Shown here: one piece after another, positions 38,431 to 48,167 of the stretch
Position numbering within the stretch: the first letter of the stretch is position 1
Layout: every line of letters begins with the position of its first letter
Source of the DNA: Acidovorax radicis N35
GTDB taxonomy: Bacteria > Pseudomonadota > Gammaproteobacteria > Burkholderiales > Burkholderiaceae_C
Length of the DNA stretch: 64,000 nucleotides
Direction: 5' to 3'
Assembly (NCBI RefSeq): GCF_000204195.1
Contig: NZ_AFBG01000020.1
Coordinates: 558,001 to 622,000, forward strand
Position numbers and translations under genes: made by a program
The notes under the pieces: generated by a model
The model's database searches: none
What the model saw: the letters and a program-made list of their open reading frames with translations, nothing else
What the model was told of the DNA's origin: nothing

Positions 38431-39180
38431 CTAGCCGCGAATTTGCTTCGGATGCCCAGTTCCACCAGTTTGCCGGGAATGGCGGCGCAGGCGGCGAGCG
38501 CCGACGACTGCTGTCGCTAAACCCAGCAGCACCATGGTCCACTCGCCCAGGGTGGGAACAGCAGTTGCAGCTTCGGGGCTGGCGAACGCGGAACACGGCC
38601 CACTGAACGGCTGGGGGGCGCTCCAGTTGGCGATGTTCATCAGTACGCCGGGTCCTGAGTCTCGGAAGGTGCGATAGCCGCTCGTGCTATCTGCAAAAAC
38701 GGCGTTGCCGCCATTGGCGAACCAATGCACCGGTGCTGTCAAGGCAACGCCGCTGGCGGTGTAAGCACCGGCGGGAATCATGGTGTCGCGTACCTCGGTA
38801 AAGATCGAGGTCAACGCACCCACTGCGTTGGTCGTAGTGGTGCCCACGACCGTGGGTGGCCGAGCCACGAGGTCTTGCGCGAACACCACATTGCCCGTGT
38901 TGTTCATGCGCCAGATGGTGCAAGTCAGGTGCGCGCCTATCCAGAGCTGGTTGATGGCCGTGTTGTCGTCGCGGTTGTCGAAAACGAGGGTGACGGTGTA
39001 GTTTTGGCCGTTGATGATTTCCGGCATCAAAGAGTCGCTGATGGTGCCGGTGTAGGTGATGGCAAAAGGCGTGGCTCCCGCGCAGGCGCAGGCGCTTGCG
39101 AGCGCCACGGCGGTAGCGTATTGGCGGAGGCGGCGCAAGGGAGCTCCGGGAGCGGTGGATGTTCGTGTAAGAGATGGCAT
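38431..39180 (-). CDS. IPTL-CTERM-type sorted surface protein
   Basis: A 249-aa exported protein. The signal segment (RRLRQYATAVALASACACAG) leads to a beta-rich domain beginning TPFAITYTGTISDSL. The C-terminus has the tripartite sorting signal: VPTLGEWTMV motif, a hydrophobic helix (LLGLATAVVGA) and an RRLRRHSR basic tail. This is a variant of the IPTLxxWG signal handled by exosortase-like systems such as XrtH. No known enzymatic domain. It sits behind the AraC-type regulator gene on the same strand. Confidence 0.75.
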   Translation of the reverse strand: MPSLTRTSTAPGAPLRRLRQYATAVALASACACAGATPFAITYTGTISDSLMPEIINGQNYTVTLVFDNRDDNTAINQLWIGAHLTCTIWRMNNTGNVVFAQDLVARPPTVVGTTTTNAVGALTSIFTEVRDTMIPAGAYTASGVALTAPVHWFANGGNAVFADSTSGYRTFRDSGPGVLMNIANWSAPQPFSGPCSAFASPEAATAVPTLGEWTMVLLGLATAVVGARRLRRHSRQTGGTGHPKQIRG

Positions 39181-39324
39181 GGAGCACGCAAAAAATGCTG
39201 GAAGGAATTCCCGTCACACAATGTGCCCGGGGCTCCAGCGATTCTTGGGAACACGCCATGCCGCGTCATGGACGGCAGCGACAATCGTTGTGCCCAATGC
39301 GACATGGGCACTGCGTAGAGCTGC

Positions 39325-40599
39325 TCAGCCCGTCAGTCCGCGCGCCTCGCTCGGTGTCATGCCGAAGTGGCGGCGAAACGCCCGACTGAAGGCGGAGAAG
39401 TCGTCAAAACCGCTATCCAGCGCAATCTCCAGCACGCGGCGGTGGCGCTGCGCGGGGTCGCTCAGCATGTCCCGCGCCCGCTGTAGTCGCGCCTGCCGCA
39501 CGAAATCGGAAAAGCAAGTGTCCTCGCGCGCAAACAGGCGCTGCACCTGGCGCGGCGTGAGATGGTGCTGGCGCGCGATCTGTTCCAGGCTCAGTTCGGG
39601 CCGGTCGATGCGGGCCAGGATGTCACGCCGGATCAGCGCCAGGCGCGGCACATCGATCGCATCATGCTGGCGCGGTTGTATGCCTCGGGCCATAGGCACA
39701 AGCATGTCCACGATCAGCATGGCACGCGGCGTATCGCCAAAAGCGCCCATTGTTTCCGCAGGCCGCAGCGCCCATGTGCACGCGGGAATCGGGCGACCTT
39801 GCACACCCTGCAGTGCAAAGGACCGGCGGTCCACGCGCTCTGGGGTTTGCGGATACTCCCCCTCCGCCAGTTTCAGCCCGTGGAGAGCCCGCAAAAGCGC
39901 CTCTTCCGCTTGCGCACTGGGGCAACCGATATAGCCGCTACGCGCAACGATCACCTCAGCTTCACTCAACAACTGCTGCGCGGCAGCATTGGCATGCACC
40001 ACAAAGCGATCCGATCCCAGAAGCAAAATGGGGCGCTCTGCCTGCTCAATCATCAGCTGGCCAGTGCTCGCTCGGCGCCCGTTGGCTGAGCGCCGGTATT
40101 CTGCAAAAGCTTTCTTGATATGCACGAACAGGCTTGCCAGGCTCGCATCTGCCCCGGCGTCGAACCGCCCCTGCGCAGGGCTGCGGAGCAACCCGAAAAA
40201 GACGACAAAATCCTCGTCCTCCGCCACCTTTCCGCCCGACATGTAGCGCACACCGTAAACCGACCAGAAGTTTCGGTAGTACGGATGAACCTGCGCCTCT
40301 CGGGCTGGAATTAAGTCGTCAGAGTTGAACACGGTGCCCGGAGGTTGCACCGCGACATGGGCCAAGTGTGGATCCAGGCGGTGGTATTCGCACATGTAAT
40401 CCAGCACGCCCTCCATGGGTGAGCCGGATGAGTGCAGCGTCAACGCCATGCGGCCCGTGCGGCGATCCACTGCCACCAGTTGGCAAAAGCGTCCCTTGAA
40501 CTGATCGACCAACACTTGCAGCACTTCGTGCCAAGGCCGCGTGCCCGTGGCTGCTTGGTACAGGTTGTGGACCAGTCCCTCATATTGTTCAGATGTCAC
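39325..40599 (-). CDS. AraC-type helix-turn-helix regulator
   Basis: A 424-aa transcription factor. The C-terminal 95 residues are an AraC/XylS DNA-binding domain: the first helix-turn-helix in LSLEQIARQHHLTPRQVQRLFA and the second in RRVLEIALDSGFDDFSAFSRAFRRHFGMTPSEAR. The N-terminal 300 residues contain PAS-like stretches, as in a LuxR-like sensor group (HEVLQVLVDQFKGRFCQLVAV, ILLLGSDRFVVHANAAAQQLL). It lies between two IPTL-CTERM genes, so control of one of them is a guess worth testing. Confidence 0.85.
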   Translation of the reverse strand: MTSEQYEGLVHNLYQAATGTRPWHEVLQVLVDQFKGRFCQLVAVDRRTGRMALTLHSSGSPMEGVLDYMCEYHRLDPHLAHVAVQPPGTVFNSDDLIPAREAQVHPYYRNFWSVYGVRYMSGGKVAEDEDFVVFFGLLRSPAQGRFDAGADASLASLFVHIKKAFAEYRRSANGRRASTGQLMIEQAERPILLLGSDRFVVHANAAAQQLLSEAEVIVARSGYIGCPSAQAEEALLRALHGLKLAEGEYPQTPERVDRRSFALQGVQGRPIPACTWALRPAETMGAFGDTPRAMLIVDMLVPMARGIQPRQHDAIDVPRLALIRRDILARIDRPELSLEQIARQHHLTPRQVQRLFAREDTCFSDFVRQARLQRARDMLSDPAQRHRRVLEIALDSGFDDFSAFSRAFRRHFGMTPSEARGLTG

Positions 40600-41252
40600 A
40601 AAGCCCCTCTACTCTTTTGCAGTCCGATAGCTCACAAACCCACATCGGCATGCCCTGCGTGTGTGTGCCAAAAAGGGTTCGCGGCCGAAAGGGCGCGGTT
40701 CACAGGATTATTCTCCGGCCTTGAATGCAAATTCTTCCGCTTCGTCAGATTGGCTTTGTGCTGCTTCCAGCAGCCGCCGCACCATCCCATGCACTCTCGT
40801 CACCTCGGTTGCCAAAGCCGACGCCGGACGAGGCCTGAGCCTCGGGCGGCGGCAGGTGCGAGAAATTCCGCGAAGCGATGGTGTGAAAAGGCCGAGAACC
40901 TGTTCAAGGCCTTTCACCGCATCTGCTTTGCAGCAAGTCAGCACGGGAAGACGATTTTGAACAGGCTCTTGAGGCCCGCGCCGAAGAACATCGGCGTTGG
41001 GCTTTTTTACTTGTGCTCCCAATATCTCGGAGAGACCAGCGTCTTGATCGGGCAGCTGTTCGCTATTGGTGTGAATCCTGAGCCGACCTCGCAGCGAAAC
41101 AGCGCACCCGGGTTGGTGGTGCCGCAGCGCGGGAAAAAAAGAGCGGCGCATCGCACCCACTCGCTTTCATTGAAGCGATCAATTAAAAGATAGTTGTTTA
41201 TTGAAAATCATGATTAACTGCGTGCACTTATAAATATCAGGGAGTGGGCGCA
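40600..41252. other. 650-base region without a supportable gene
   Basis: It is visibly less GC-rich than its flanks. It contains CCTGTTCAA (40899-40907) and TTGAACAGG (40957-40965), a hairpin TCGCTT/AAGCGA at 41161-41178, and an AATCATGATT palindrome at 41206-41215 in the AT-rich run before the large surface protein gene. Overlapping ORFs of 60-250 codons on both strands show no family similarity I recognise. It may be a degraded mobile element plus promoter. Confidence 0.5.
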
Positions 41253-44200
41253 GTGAAGAAACTAACCAGAAAATTCGCCTTTTTGCAGGCGCTTTGTTGC
41301 ATCGGCCTGGCGTGGATTTTTCTCACTGCGGCTTCCTCGGCCCTCGCTGGGGCTCCCTTGGCACCCGCCTTCCAGCCCCCCGGTATCTTGTTCATCGAGA
41401 GCAATGTGGCCGACTACCAGCAGTTGATGGCTGAGGCCGGGGCGGATTTCGAGGTTGTGTTGCTGGATGCCCAGGCTGACGGCTTGCGCCAGATGGCCGA
41501 TGTGTTGGCCGAGCGAAAGAATCTTGCAGCTGTGCATTTGATTTCGCACGGCACCAAGGGTGCATTGGGTTTGGGCTCCCTGACACTTGACCGCCAGGCG
41601 CTGCGGGAGCGGGGAGCGGACTTGGCGCGCATTCGTGCGGCCTTTGGGAGCGGGGCCGATCTGCTGTTGTACGGTTGTGAGGTAGCCCATGGCGCTGAGG
41701 GCCAGGAGTTCATAGCCATGTTGGCCGATGCCACCGGTGCGCGGGTGGCGGCGTCTACCAATTTCACTGGGGATGCCGCGCAAGGCGGCGACTGGCTGCT
41801 GGAGCGGCGTACTGGTCCGCTGCGCAGTGCGGTGCTGGCCTTTCCCTCCTATCGCCACGTGCTGCCTGCCGTAGCCGGCACCTTGTCGATCAATCCGACC
41901 CTCGCGGACAACACCTTCACGGTACCCAAGTTCCTCGACAGCAACCTGTCAGCCCAGATCCATTTCCCCAACATCGAATACGAGATTTACTTTGCTAACG
42001 TTGGCAACACACGCACTGGCGATGTCACAAACTACGACCTGACCGGTAGCGGCAGCAATTCCATGCTGGTCTTCGACACGTTCCTCCCAGTCGGAAGCCT
42101 GATTGTCAAAAGCCAGTTGCAACGTCTGTTCGGCATTGCGAGTTTCGTCATTCAGGATGCGCAGGTCATGGGAGCTACCTATACCGCGACCGGCTACATC
42201 GACGGTGTGGGCACGGGCGCTACGCATCCCTTCATGGCTCATCCCGGCGGAATCAGTAGCACCGTCAATCTGCCGCCGGCATTCAGGAATGTGGACGAAA
42301 TCCGGATTACAAGCACCGGACACCCCAGTCAGCCTAATAAGTTGTGGCAGGAAGGTTTCAACAACTTCGTGTTCACAGAGCCCACCGGCAATGCCGACTT
42401 GAGTGCCCTGTCGGCGTCGTCCGGCGGCTTTTCATTCTTGGCCGCCACAACCAGCTACGGCTTTGCGGTCACCAACGCAGTGACCAGCACCACTGTCACG
42501 CCCACCATAGACACGCCCGGCGCGACCATCACGGTGAACGGCGTATCTGTGACCAGCGGCGCTGCTTCGGGTGCGATCGCGTTGAACGTCGGCTCCAACA
42601 CCATCACCACGGTCGTCACAGCCCTCGACGGAAGCACTACCAAGACCTACACCATCACCGTCACGCGCGCGGCACCGCCCTCGAGCAATGCCAACCTGAG
42701 CAACCTAGCGCTCTCGGTAGGTACTTTGAACCCCGTGTTCGCTTCGGGTACCACCTCCTACACGGCCAGCGTGCCCTTCACTACAACGTCGCTCACCGCC
42801 ACGCCCACCGTGGCCGACGCCACTGCCAGCGTCACCGTCAACGGGGTCGCTGTCACCAGCGGCAATGCGTCGGGGGCCATTGCGTTGGCAGTGGGCTCCA
42901 ACACGATTACCACCGTCGTGACCGCCCAGGACGGCACCACGACCAGCACCTACACCGCCACGGTCACCCGCAGTGCTGCGTCGGGCAACAACCAGCTGGG
43001 CGCGCTGTCGCTTTCAAGCGGCACCCTGGCCCCGGTGTTTGCCTCGGGCACCATCAGCTATACGGCCAGCGTGGGCAATGCCACCACGTCGCTGACCGTC
43101 ACTCCGACCGTGGCCGACGCCACTGCGAGCGTTACCGTCAATAGCGTGGCCACCACCAGCGGCAACGCCTCGGGCGCGATTGCGCTGAACGTCGGCAGCA
43201 ACACCATCACCGTCGCCGTCACCGCGCAGAACGGCACGCCGCTGAGCTACACCGTGACCGTGACCCGGGCCGGGTCGTCCAATGCCGACTTGTCTGCGCT
43301 GTCGCTGTCCAGCGGCACCTTGGCGCCTGTGTTTGCAGCTGGCACCACCAGCTACACGGCCAGCGTCAGCAACGCCACCACCTCGCTCACCGTGACCCCG
43401 ACCGTGGCCGCCGGTACCGCTAGCGTCACCGTGAACGGTGTGGCCACGACCAGCGGCAATGCCTCTGGCGCGATTGCGCTCAATGTGGGCAGCAACACCC
43501 TGACCACGGTCGTTACGGCCCAGGATGGCACCACGACCAAGACGTATACCGTCACCGTGACCCGTGCCGCGTCGTCCAACGCTGACTTGTCTGCGCTGAG
43601 CCTCTCTAACGGCACCCTGAGCCCGGTGTTCGCGTCGGGCACGACGGGCTATGTCGCCTCCATCGCGGCCGGCACCTCCAGCCTTACCGTCACCCCCACC
43701 GCGGCCGCGGGCACCTCCAGCATCACCGTCAACGGGGTGGCTGTCACCAGCGGGGCCGCCTCGGGTGCCATCGCGATGAACCCGGGCAGTAACACGGTCA
43801 CCATCGTCGTCACCGCCCAGAACAGCGCGACCAAAAGCTACACCGTGACCATCACGCGTGCGCTGCCTTCGAGTGACGCTGATCTGTCTGCGCTGTCCCT
43901 GTCCAGTGGCACCTTGGCGCCTGCCTTTGCCGCTGGCACCATCAGCTACACGGCCAGTGTCGGCAACGCCACCACCTCACTCACCGTGACGCCCACCGTG
44001 GCCGATGCCACTGCCAGCGTCACAGTGAACGGGGTGGCCACCACCAGCGGCAATGCCTCGGGCGCGATTGCGCTGGCGGTGGGTGCCAACACCATTGCCA
44101 CCGTCGTGACAGCGCAGGATGGCACCACCACCAAGACCTACACCGTGACGGTGACGCGGGCGGGATCGGGCGACGCCAACCTGTCGGCCCTGGCGTTGCT

Positions 44201-45281
44201 GGGCGGCAGCATCAGCCCGGCGTTTGCGCCGAGCACCACGGGCTACACGATGTCGATCGCGGCCGCGACCACCAGCATCACCGTCACGCCGACGGTCAAT
44301 GAACCGAACGCCGCGGTGACGGTCAACGGCGTTGCCGTGGCCAGCGGCAATGCCTCCGACGCCATCGCCATGAACACCGGTGCGAACACCGTCACGGTCG
44401 TGGTCACCGCGCAGAATGGCACCACCAAGACCTACACGGTCACCGTGACGCGTGCGGTCTCGTCGAATAACGACCTGGGCGCATTGTTGTTGTCGAGCGG
44501 CACCCTGAGCCCGGTATTCAGCGCGGCCCAGCAGAACTACACCGCTACCGTGCCCGACAGCTCCATCACCGTCACCCCGACCGTGGCCGATGGCAGTGCG
44601 AGTGTCATGGTCAACGGCGTTGCCACGCCCAGCGGCAACGCGTCGGCCCCCATTGCGCTGAACGTCGGCAACAACGTGGTCACTGTGCAAGTGACCGCCC
44701 AGAGCGGCTCCACCAAAAACTACACGGTCACCGTGACGCGTTCGCGACCCACCACGGCGACGGGCATCAGCCCCACCGGGGGGGGCACGGTGAATGCCAG
44801 CCTGTCGGGGCCGGCGGGCTGCGGGTTTGACCAGGCGAATTTCATCCCTCGCACCGGAGGCGTGGGCTCGCCGCCTTCCGGGGGCACGGCCGGGTATGTG
44901 TTTCCCCAGGGCTTGTTCGATGTGATCGTCGGAGGTTGCCCCAATGGTGCCGCCGTGACCATCACGCTGACCTATCCACAGCCGTTCCCATCCGGTGCCG
45001 TGTACATGAAATACGGCCCTACGCTGAGCCAGGGCGCTTCCCACTGGTACCCATTCCCCGGAGCGACGATCACCGGCAACACAGTCACGCTGGTACTTAC
45101 GGATGGCGGCTTGGGGGATGATGATCTAGTGCTGAATGGCGCTATCCCGGATCCGGGCGGTGTGGCATTGGCCGCGGCCTCTACAGGGATTCCAACGCTT
45201 TCCCAGTGGGGTGTGCTGTTGTTGTCCTTGATGCTGGCTGCAATTGCCGTTCTGTGGACTGGTGCCCCGTCTCGTAAATAA
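41253..45281 (+). CDS. giant repeat surface protein: DUF4347, eight cadherin-like repeats, IPTL-CTERM
   Basis: A 1342-aa exported protein. The GTG at 41253 (eight bases after AGGGAG) begins [20 protein letters not shown], a signal peptide. A DUF4347 domain follows ([44 protein letters not shown]), then a beta region, then eight cadherin-like beta-sandwich repeats of 98-100 residues from about residue 380 to 1165. A choice-of-anchor-like domain and the sorting signal [11 protein letters not shown], helix, then a short basic tail finish it. It is probably an adhesin-like surface protein. The gene has an AT-rich promoter region. Confidence 0.88.
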   Translation: MKKLTRKFAFLQALCCIGLAWIFLTAASSALAGAPLAPAFQPPGILFIESNVADYQQLMAEAGADFEVVLLDAQADGLRQMADVLAERKNLAAVHLISHGTKGALGLGSLTLDRQALRERGADLARIRAAFGSGADLLLYGCEVAHGAEGQEFIAMLADATGARVAASTNFTGDAAQGGDWLLERRTGPLRSAVLAFPSYRHVLPAVAGTLSINPTLADNTFTVPKFLDSNLSAQIHFPNIEYEIYFANVGNTRTGDVTNYDLTGSGSNSMLVFDTFLPVGSLIVKSQLQRLFGIASFVIQDAQVMGATYTATGYIDGVGTGATHPFMAHPGGISSTVNLPPAFRNVDEIRITSTGHPSQPNKLWQEGFNNFVFTEPTGNADLSALSASSGGFSFLAATTSYGFAVTNAVTSTTVTPTIDTPGATITVNGVSVTSGAASGAIALNVGSNTITTVVTALDGSTTKTYTITVTRAAPPSSNANLSNLALSVGTLNPVFASGTTSYTASVPFTTTSLTATPTVADATASVTVNGVAVTSGNASGAIALAVGSNTITTVVTAQDGTTTSTYTATVTRSAASGNNQLGALSLSSGTLAPVFASGTISYTASVGNATTSLTVTPTVADATASVTVNSVATTSGNASGAIALNVGSNTITVAVTAQNGTPLSYTVTVTRAGSSNADLSALSLSSGTLAPVFAAGTTSYTASVSNATTSLTVTPTVAAGTASVTVNGVATTSGNASGAIALNVGSNTLTTVVTAQDGTTTKTYTVTVTRAASSNADLSALSLSNGTLSPVFASGTTGYVASIAAGTSSLTVTPTAAAGTSSITVNGVAVTSGAASGAIAMNPGSNTVTIVVTAQNSATKSYTVTITRALPSSDADLSALSLSSGTLAPAFAAGTISYTASVGNATTSLTVTPTVADATASVTVNGVATTSGNASGAIALAVGANTIATVVTAQDGTTTKTYTVTVTRAGSGDANLSALALLGGSISPAFAPSTTGYTMSIAAATTSITVTPTVNEPNAAVTVNGVAVASGNASDAIAMNTGANTVTVVVTAQNGTTKTYTVTVTRAVSSNNDLGALLLSSGTLSPVFSAAQQNYTATVPDSSITVTPTVADGSASVMVNGVATPSGNASAPIALNVGNNVVTVQVTAQSGSTKNYTVTVTRSRPTTATGISPTGGGTVNASLSGPAGCGFDQANFIPRTGGVGSPPSGGTAGYVFPQGLFDVIVGGCPNGAAVTITLTYPQPFPSGAVYMKYGPTLSQGASHWYPFPGATITGNTVTLVLTDGGLGDDDLVLNGAIPDPGGVALAAASTGIPTLSQWGVLLLSLMLAAIAVLWTGAPSRK
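42390..44745 (+). repeat. eight tandem 294-300 bp repeats coding cadherin-like domains
   Basis: Units start at 42390, 42687, 42987, 43281, 43578, 43875, 44172 and 44466. Each codes [22 protein letters not shown] start, a [18 protein letters not shown] core, [18 protein letters not shown] and a KTYTVTVTR end. The units are very similar even at DNA level, especially units 3-6. Confidence 0.93.
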
Positions 45282-45501
45282 CTGGTACTTATCGCGCGTA
45301 CCAGTGAGGTATCTTTGAAACGGAGATACCGCGATGAGGGCAGGCAGACCGAAGACTGAACTGGTGCCGTCGGAGGAGGAGCGTTCGCAGCGGCTGTCGT
45401 TTGCTCGACGCCGCTCGCTGCCTGCGGTGGTAAGCAATCAAGGAGATTTTGAGAAACTATCAATCACACCGAAATGTGATAGTTATTCCACGTTCATATG
45501 A
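45282..45501 (+). mobile_element. truncated IS630-family insertion sequence
   Basis: From ATG at 45334 the reading MRAGRPKTELVPSEEERSQR, then RRSLPAVV matches the first ~34 residues of IS630-type transposases, and the upstream TACTTATCGCGCGTACCAG looks like the IS end. Similarity stops near 45432; the frame then runs 20 codons into unrelated sequence and past the end of the neighbouring gene. The rest of the transposase is missing, so it is a remnant at the border of the sugar island. Confidence 0.75.
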
Positions 45502-46702
45502 TATTTTCTACCAGTGCCTGAGCCAGTGCGGGCGCCGTTGAGTATTTTCCGGTGTCGATGGAAATATAGTTTCCCAATTTTGTGGTTCCATAATCAGAAC
45601 GGCGGTGCAGCGTTGATTTTCGATCCGAAAGTGCTCCTTGGCCGGCGGCAAAAACCCATCCGCCTTCAAGGGTGGAACGCTCTGCTTGCTCGCGAATTTG
45701 CGCTACCCATGGCAATAAGGCTTGAAGATGGTTGAGAATGGAGTTCGATATGTCTTCAGCATTTTTGGAAGCTAAATGAGGCTCCGGTGGTGAAATGTCA
45801 GGGCTGTCTACACGCAAACCATCGGGATACCAGGAGAGGTAAAAATCACGCCCGTTGTAGTTTTTTATGTCTCCGAATGGCCCGGTGGCGATGACAGCGC
45901 AAGGGGTATGAACCGGTTCTGCAGTGCGCAAGAAAAGCGATTGACGGTATCTGTTCGACCAAACTCCTGTCGGCTCTAGTCCCGCAGTTCGATCTATCGC
46001 CAAACGGCCTTGCCAGAGCGAGTTTATTACGTAATCGTATGGGCCAAATATGCCTGCGGAAGTCTCTATTTTCCACGTGCCGTTGATGCCCATCTCTGCG
46101 GGCCGTGCAGCCATGACACGGGTTCCCAAAAATTGTTGAATCAATTTTTCAGCGCCCATCGCGGGTATAAACCGCTCGGCGACCCAATTGGTATCAACGG
46201 ATCTTTCTGGAACCCGAAAGCCTGCAACAATATCTGGCGATGATGTGAAGCCAGCCAGTTCGGAAGAGCTCAGCTGGTGAACCCGACTTTCAGACGCATC
46301 TGCTAGATATCGCGCTGCATCCGGGTGAGATCGCACGCGCTCAACGACTTTCTCCATGTACGTCTTCATTTCCGATGCAGAAGTCACGGATTTGCGATGG
46401 CAAAAAAACAGGTCGTCTTCGGAGGTAATGGCTGGAGCGAGGGACGTGCCGATCAATTCCTCTATCAATGGACGAAATCTGAGACCGCCGGGAATGACGT
46501 GATCCGCCGTGCTTAGTGACGGATCTGCGCTGTAGAGGCATCCTAAGTGGATTTTTCCTTCGTTCCATCGGCTCGCCGCACTGAACGGTTGTTCCGCCAT
46601 ATCGAAGATGGATACTTCGATCCCTTTGCGTGCAAAAAAAAGCGCTGCAGAGCAGCCCATGATTCCAGCGCCAAGGATGGCAATTCGGGGGGGATTTCGC
46701 AT
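45494..46702 (-). CDS. FAD-dependent oxidoreductase
   Basis: A 402-aa DAO-type flavoprotein: GAGIMGCSAALFFARKGIEVSIFD is the dinucleotide-binding fold and LGNYISIDTGKYSTAPALAQ the C-terminal FAD end. The codons are AT-richer than in neighbouring genes. It is third in a minus-strand cluster with a glycosyltransferase and a WxcM-like cupin, starting five bases after the cupin stop codon. It may oxidise a sugar or amino-sugar of a surface glycan; specificity unknown. Confidence 0.8.
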   Translation of the reverse strand: MRNPPRIAILGAGIMGCSAALFFARKGIEVSIFDMAEQPFSAASRWNEGKIHLGCLYSADPSLSTADHVIPGGLRFRPLIEELIGTSLAPAITSEDDLFFCHRKSVTSASEMKTYMEKVVERVRSHPDAARYLADASESRVHQLSSSELAGFTSSPDIVAGFRVPERSVDTNWVAERFIPAMGAEKLIQQFLGTRVMAARPAEMGINGTWKIETSAGIFGPYDYVINSLWQGRLAIDRTAGLEPTGVWSNRYRQSLFLRTAEPVHTPCAVIATGPFGDIKNYNGRDFYLSWYPDGLRVDSPDISPPEPHLASKNAEDISNSILNHLQALLPWVAQIREQAERSTLEGGWVFAAGQGALSDRKSTLHRRSDYGTTKLGNYISIDTGKYSTAPALAQALVENII

Positions 46703-46707
46703 ATGTA

Positions 46708-47121
46708 TTAATTCCAGGTCGAGACATATGATCCGGGATCATAAGGTTCGCTGGCCAATACCAAAAGCGCGGAATTCGAGACCAAATAAGTCTGGCGGCA
46801 CCACACGCCAGCACCTAACAGGAGGCCTGGTCCCGCCGCCGTCAGCACAGTATCAACTTCTTCGTGCCCCTTTCTTAGCAAGAGGCCGATCTTTCCATGC
46901 AAGCAAATGAGCAGTTGTTCCCCGCTGCGGTGGCCATGCTCCCCCCGAATGGACCCGGTTGGGGCGTCTGTCACCGTGAATGCTCGGCGTGGCTTGAAGG
47001 GTAGGCTATCAAAATCGAGCGGCAGCAGATTGCCTCGCTCATCAGTGTGGGTGGGGAGATCAATGAAGCGGACTCGCCCTTCAAACCAGGTGGAACAGAG
47101 GGGTGAAGCGATGGTGTTCAT
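46708..47121 (-). CDS. WxcM/FdtA-like cupin (sugar 3,4-ketoisomerase family)
   Basis: A 137-aa single cupin. VRFIDLPTHTDERGNLLPLD opens it; RGEHGHRSGEQLLICLHGKI is the FdtA-type motif with conserved His residues, and PGLLLGAGVWCRQTY and a SEPYDPGSY end complete it. FdtA enzymes isomerise dTDP-4-keto-6-deoxyglucose for glycan synthesis; the substrate here is inferred. Its ATG overlaps the stop codon of the glycosyltransferase gene by one base (TGATG). The longer reading to 47166 lies inside that gene. Confidence 0.78.
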   Translation of the reverse strand: MNTIASPLCSTWFEGRVRFIDLPTHTDERGNLLPLDFDSLPFKPRRAFTVTDAPTGSIRGEHGHRSGEQLLICLHGKIGLLLRKGHEEVDTVLTAAGPGLLLGAGVWCRQTYLVSNSALLVLASEPYDPGSYVSTWN

Positions 47122-47957
47122 CACTTTTCCTCTTTTTTCAGATCTGGATTGTTTTGGTAGAGCCATCTCGCCAAAGGGCTGGCGAGCGTCATTTTTTGCT
47201 CAGTAGTGAGGTTGGAAATCCAAATTTCGCGCATTATGGCGGCGTAGACTTCATACAGTTGGCGTTTGGAAAATTCCCAGCCGCGGGATAAACTGCCCGG
47301 CTTATAATACTTATAACACAGGGTTTGAGGAACGCGTGCGAATTCTCCCAGCAAGCTCATATGGAACAGCCAAGGCCAATCTGCGGAAAACTCTCCTGCG
47401 CGATGGGTTTTAAGGCCGTTGATTTGTCGCGCTTGTTTGAGGCGAAATAGCCCTCGATTGGGCACCCACCATTTGTTATTTCCACTCATCATGAGTGCAC
47501 CCCGTTGGACCGGGTCACGAACACCCTCAAGCTCAGTGAATACCCAGTGCTCTTGAGTTCCGTTGGTATTTGTAAGATGCACGTCCGAATAACTCATGAC
47601 AACCTCTGGCCGCATGTCCAGCACTTCTGCCAGCAGTCTGATGTATTCGGGTTTTAGGATGTCATCGTGAAACGCAAACAGTACATAATCCGCGTCGGTC
47701 TGATCCAACAAAAAGTTGCAGTTGCCCACGTACCCTAGCCGATGCGGTTGCAAGATCACCCTGAAGCGTGAGTCTTTCTGAGCATGCGCCATGCAAATCT
47801 CATAAGTTGAATCACTGCATTCATCGACAGAGACGACAACTTCCAGGTGAGGGTAAGTCTGCGCGGAGAGACAGTCGAGGGTTGCTTGGATGAATGCCGC
47901 AGATTGCCACGCCGGGACAAGCGCGGCCACTTTCGAGGGCTTTGGACTAGGTTGCAT
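47121..47957 (-). CDS. family 2 glycosyltransferase
   Basis: A 278-aa GT-A transferase. VAALVPAWQSAAFIQATLDC begins the nucleotide-sugar fold and LEVVVSVDECSDST follows; the D-x-D-like metal site is FAFHDDILKP. AGEFSADWPWLFHMSLLGEF is the acceptor-side region. The start at 47957 is chosen as homologues begin at the first strand; an upstream in-frame extension of 60 codons is unsupported. It heads the sugar cluster and is AT-richer than the flanking core genes. Confidence 0.85.
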   Translation of the reverse strand: MQPSPKPSKVAALVPAWQSAAFIQATLDCLSAQTYPHLEVVVSVDECSDSTYEICMAHAQKDSRFRVILQPHRLGYVGNCNFLLDQTDADYVLFAFHDDILKPEYIRLLAEVLDMRPEVVMSYSDVHLTNTNGTQEHWVFTELEGVRDPVQRGALMMSGNNKWWVPNRGLFRLKQARQINGLKTHRAGEFSADWPWLFHMSLLGEFARVPQTLCYKYYKPGSLSRGWEFSKRQLYEVYAAIMREIWISNLTTEQKMTLASPLARWLYQNNPDLKKEEK

Positions 47958-48167
47958 GGGCTTGGTAAAGTGAACTCCAATTCCCAGTGTAGTAGACCTA
48001 GATGGGGTCGTTGAGGGGTCGGCAAGCCCACGTCGCGCTGGCCGCTTGCGTGCATGCCACGGCAGAGTCGGGTGGGCAAATTCGGGATGTAGCGCGATAT
48101 GCCAACAGCCTGAATACCTCCCGGAAACCGCTTGCATCCGCTGCTAGCGGTCTCCCCTTCATGGCCA

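Noticed and set aside
40708-41160. 150-codon minus-strand ORF before the giant surface protein
   Set aside because: No ribosome site, no family features, and competing frames of like quality on the other strand.
42390-44745. Regular repeats that might suggest a CRISPR array
   Set aside because: The units are about 297 bp, in frame, and code cadherin-like domains; there are no short direct repeats with unique spacers.
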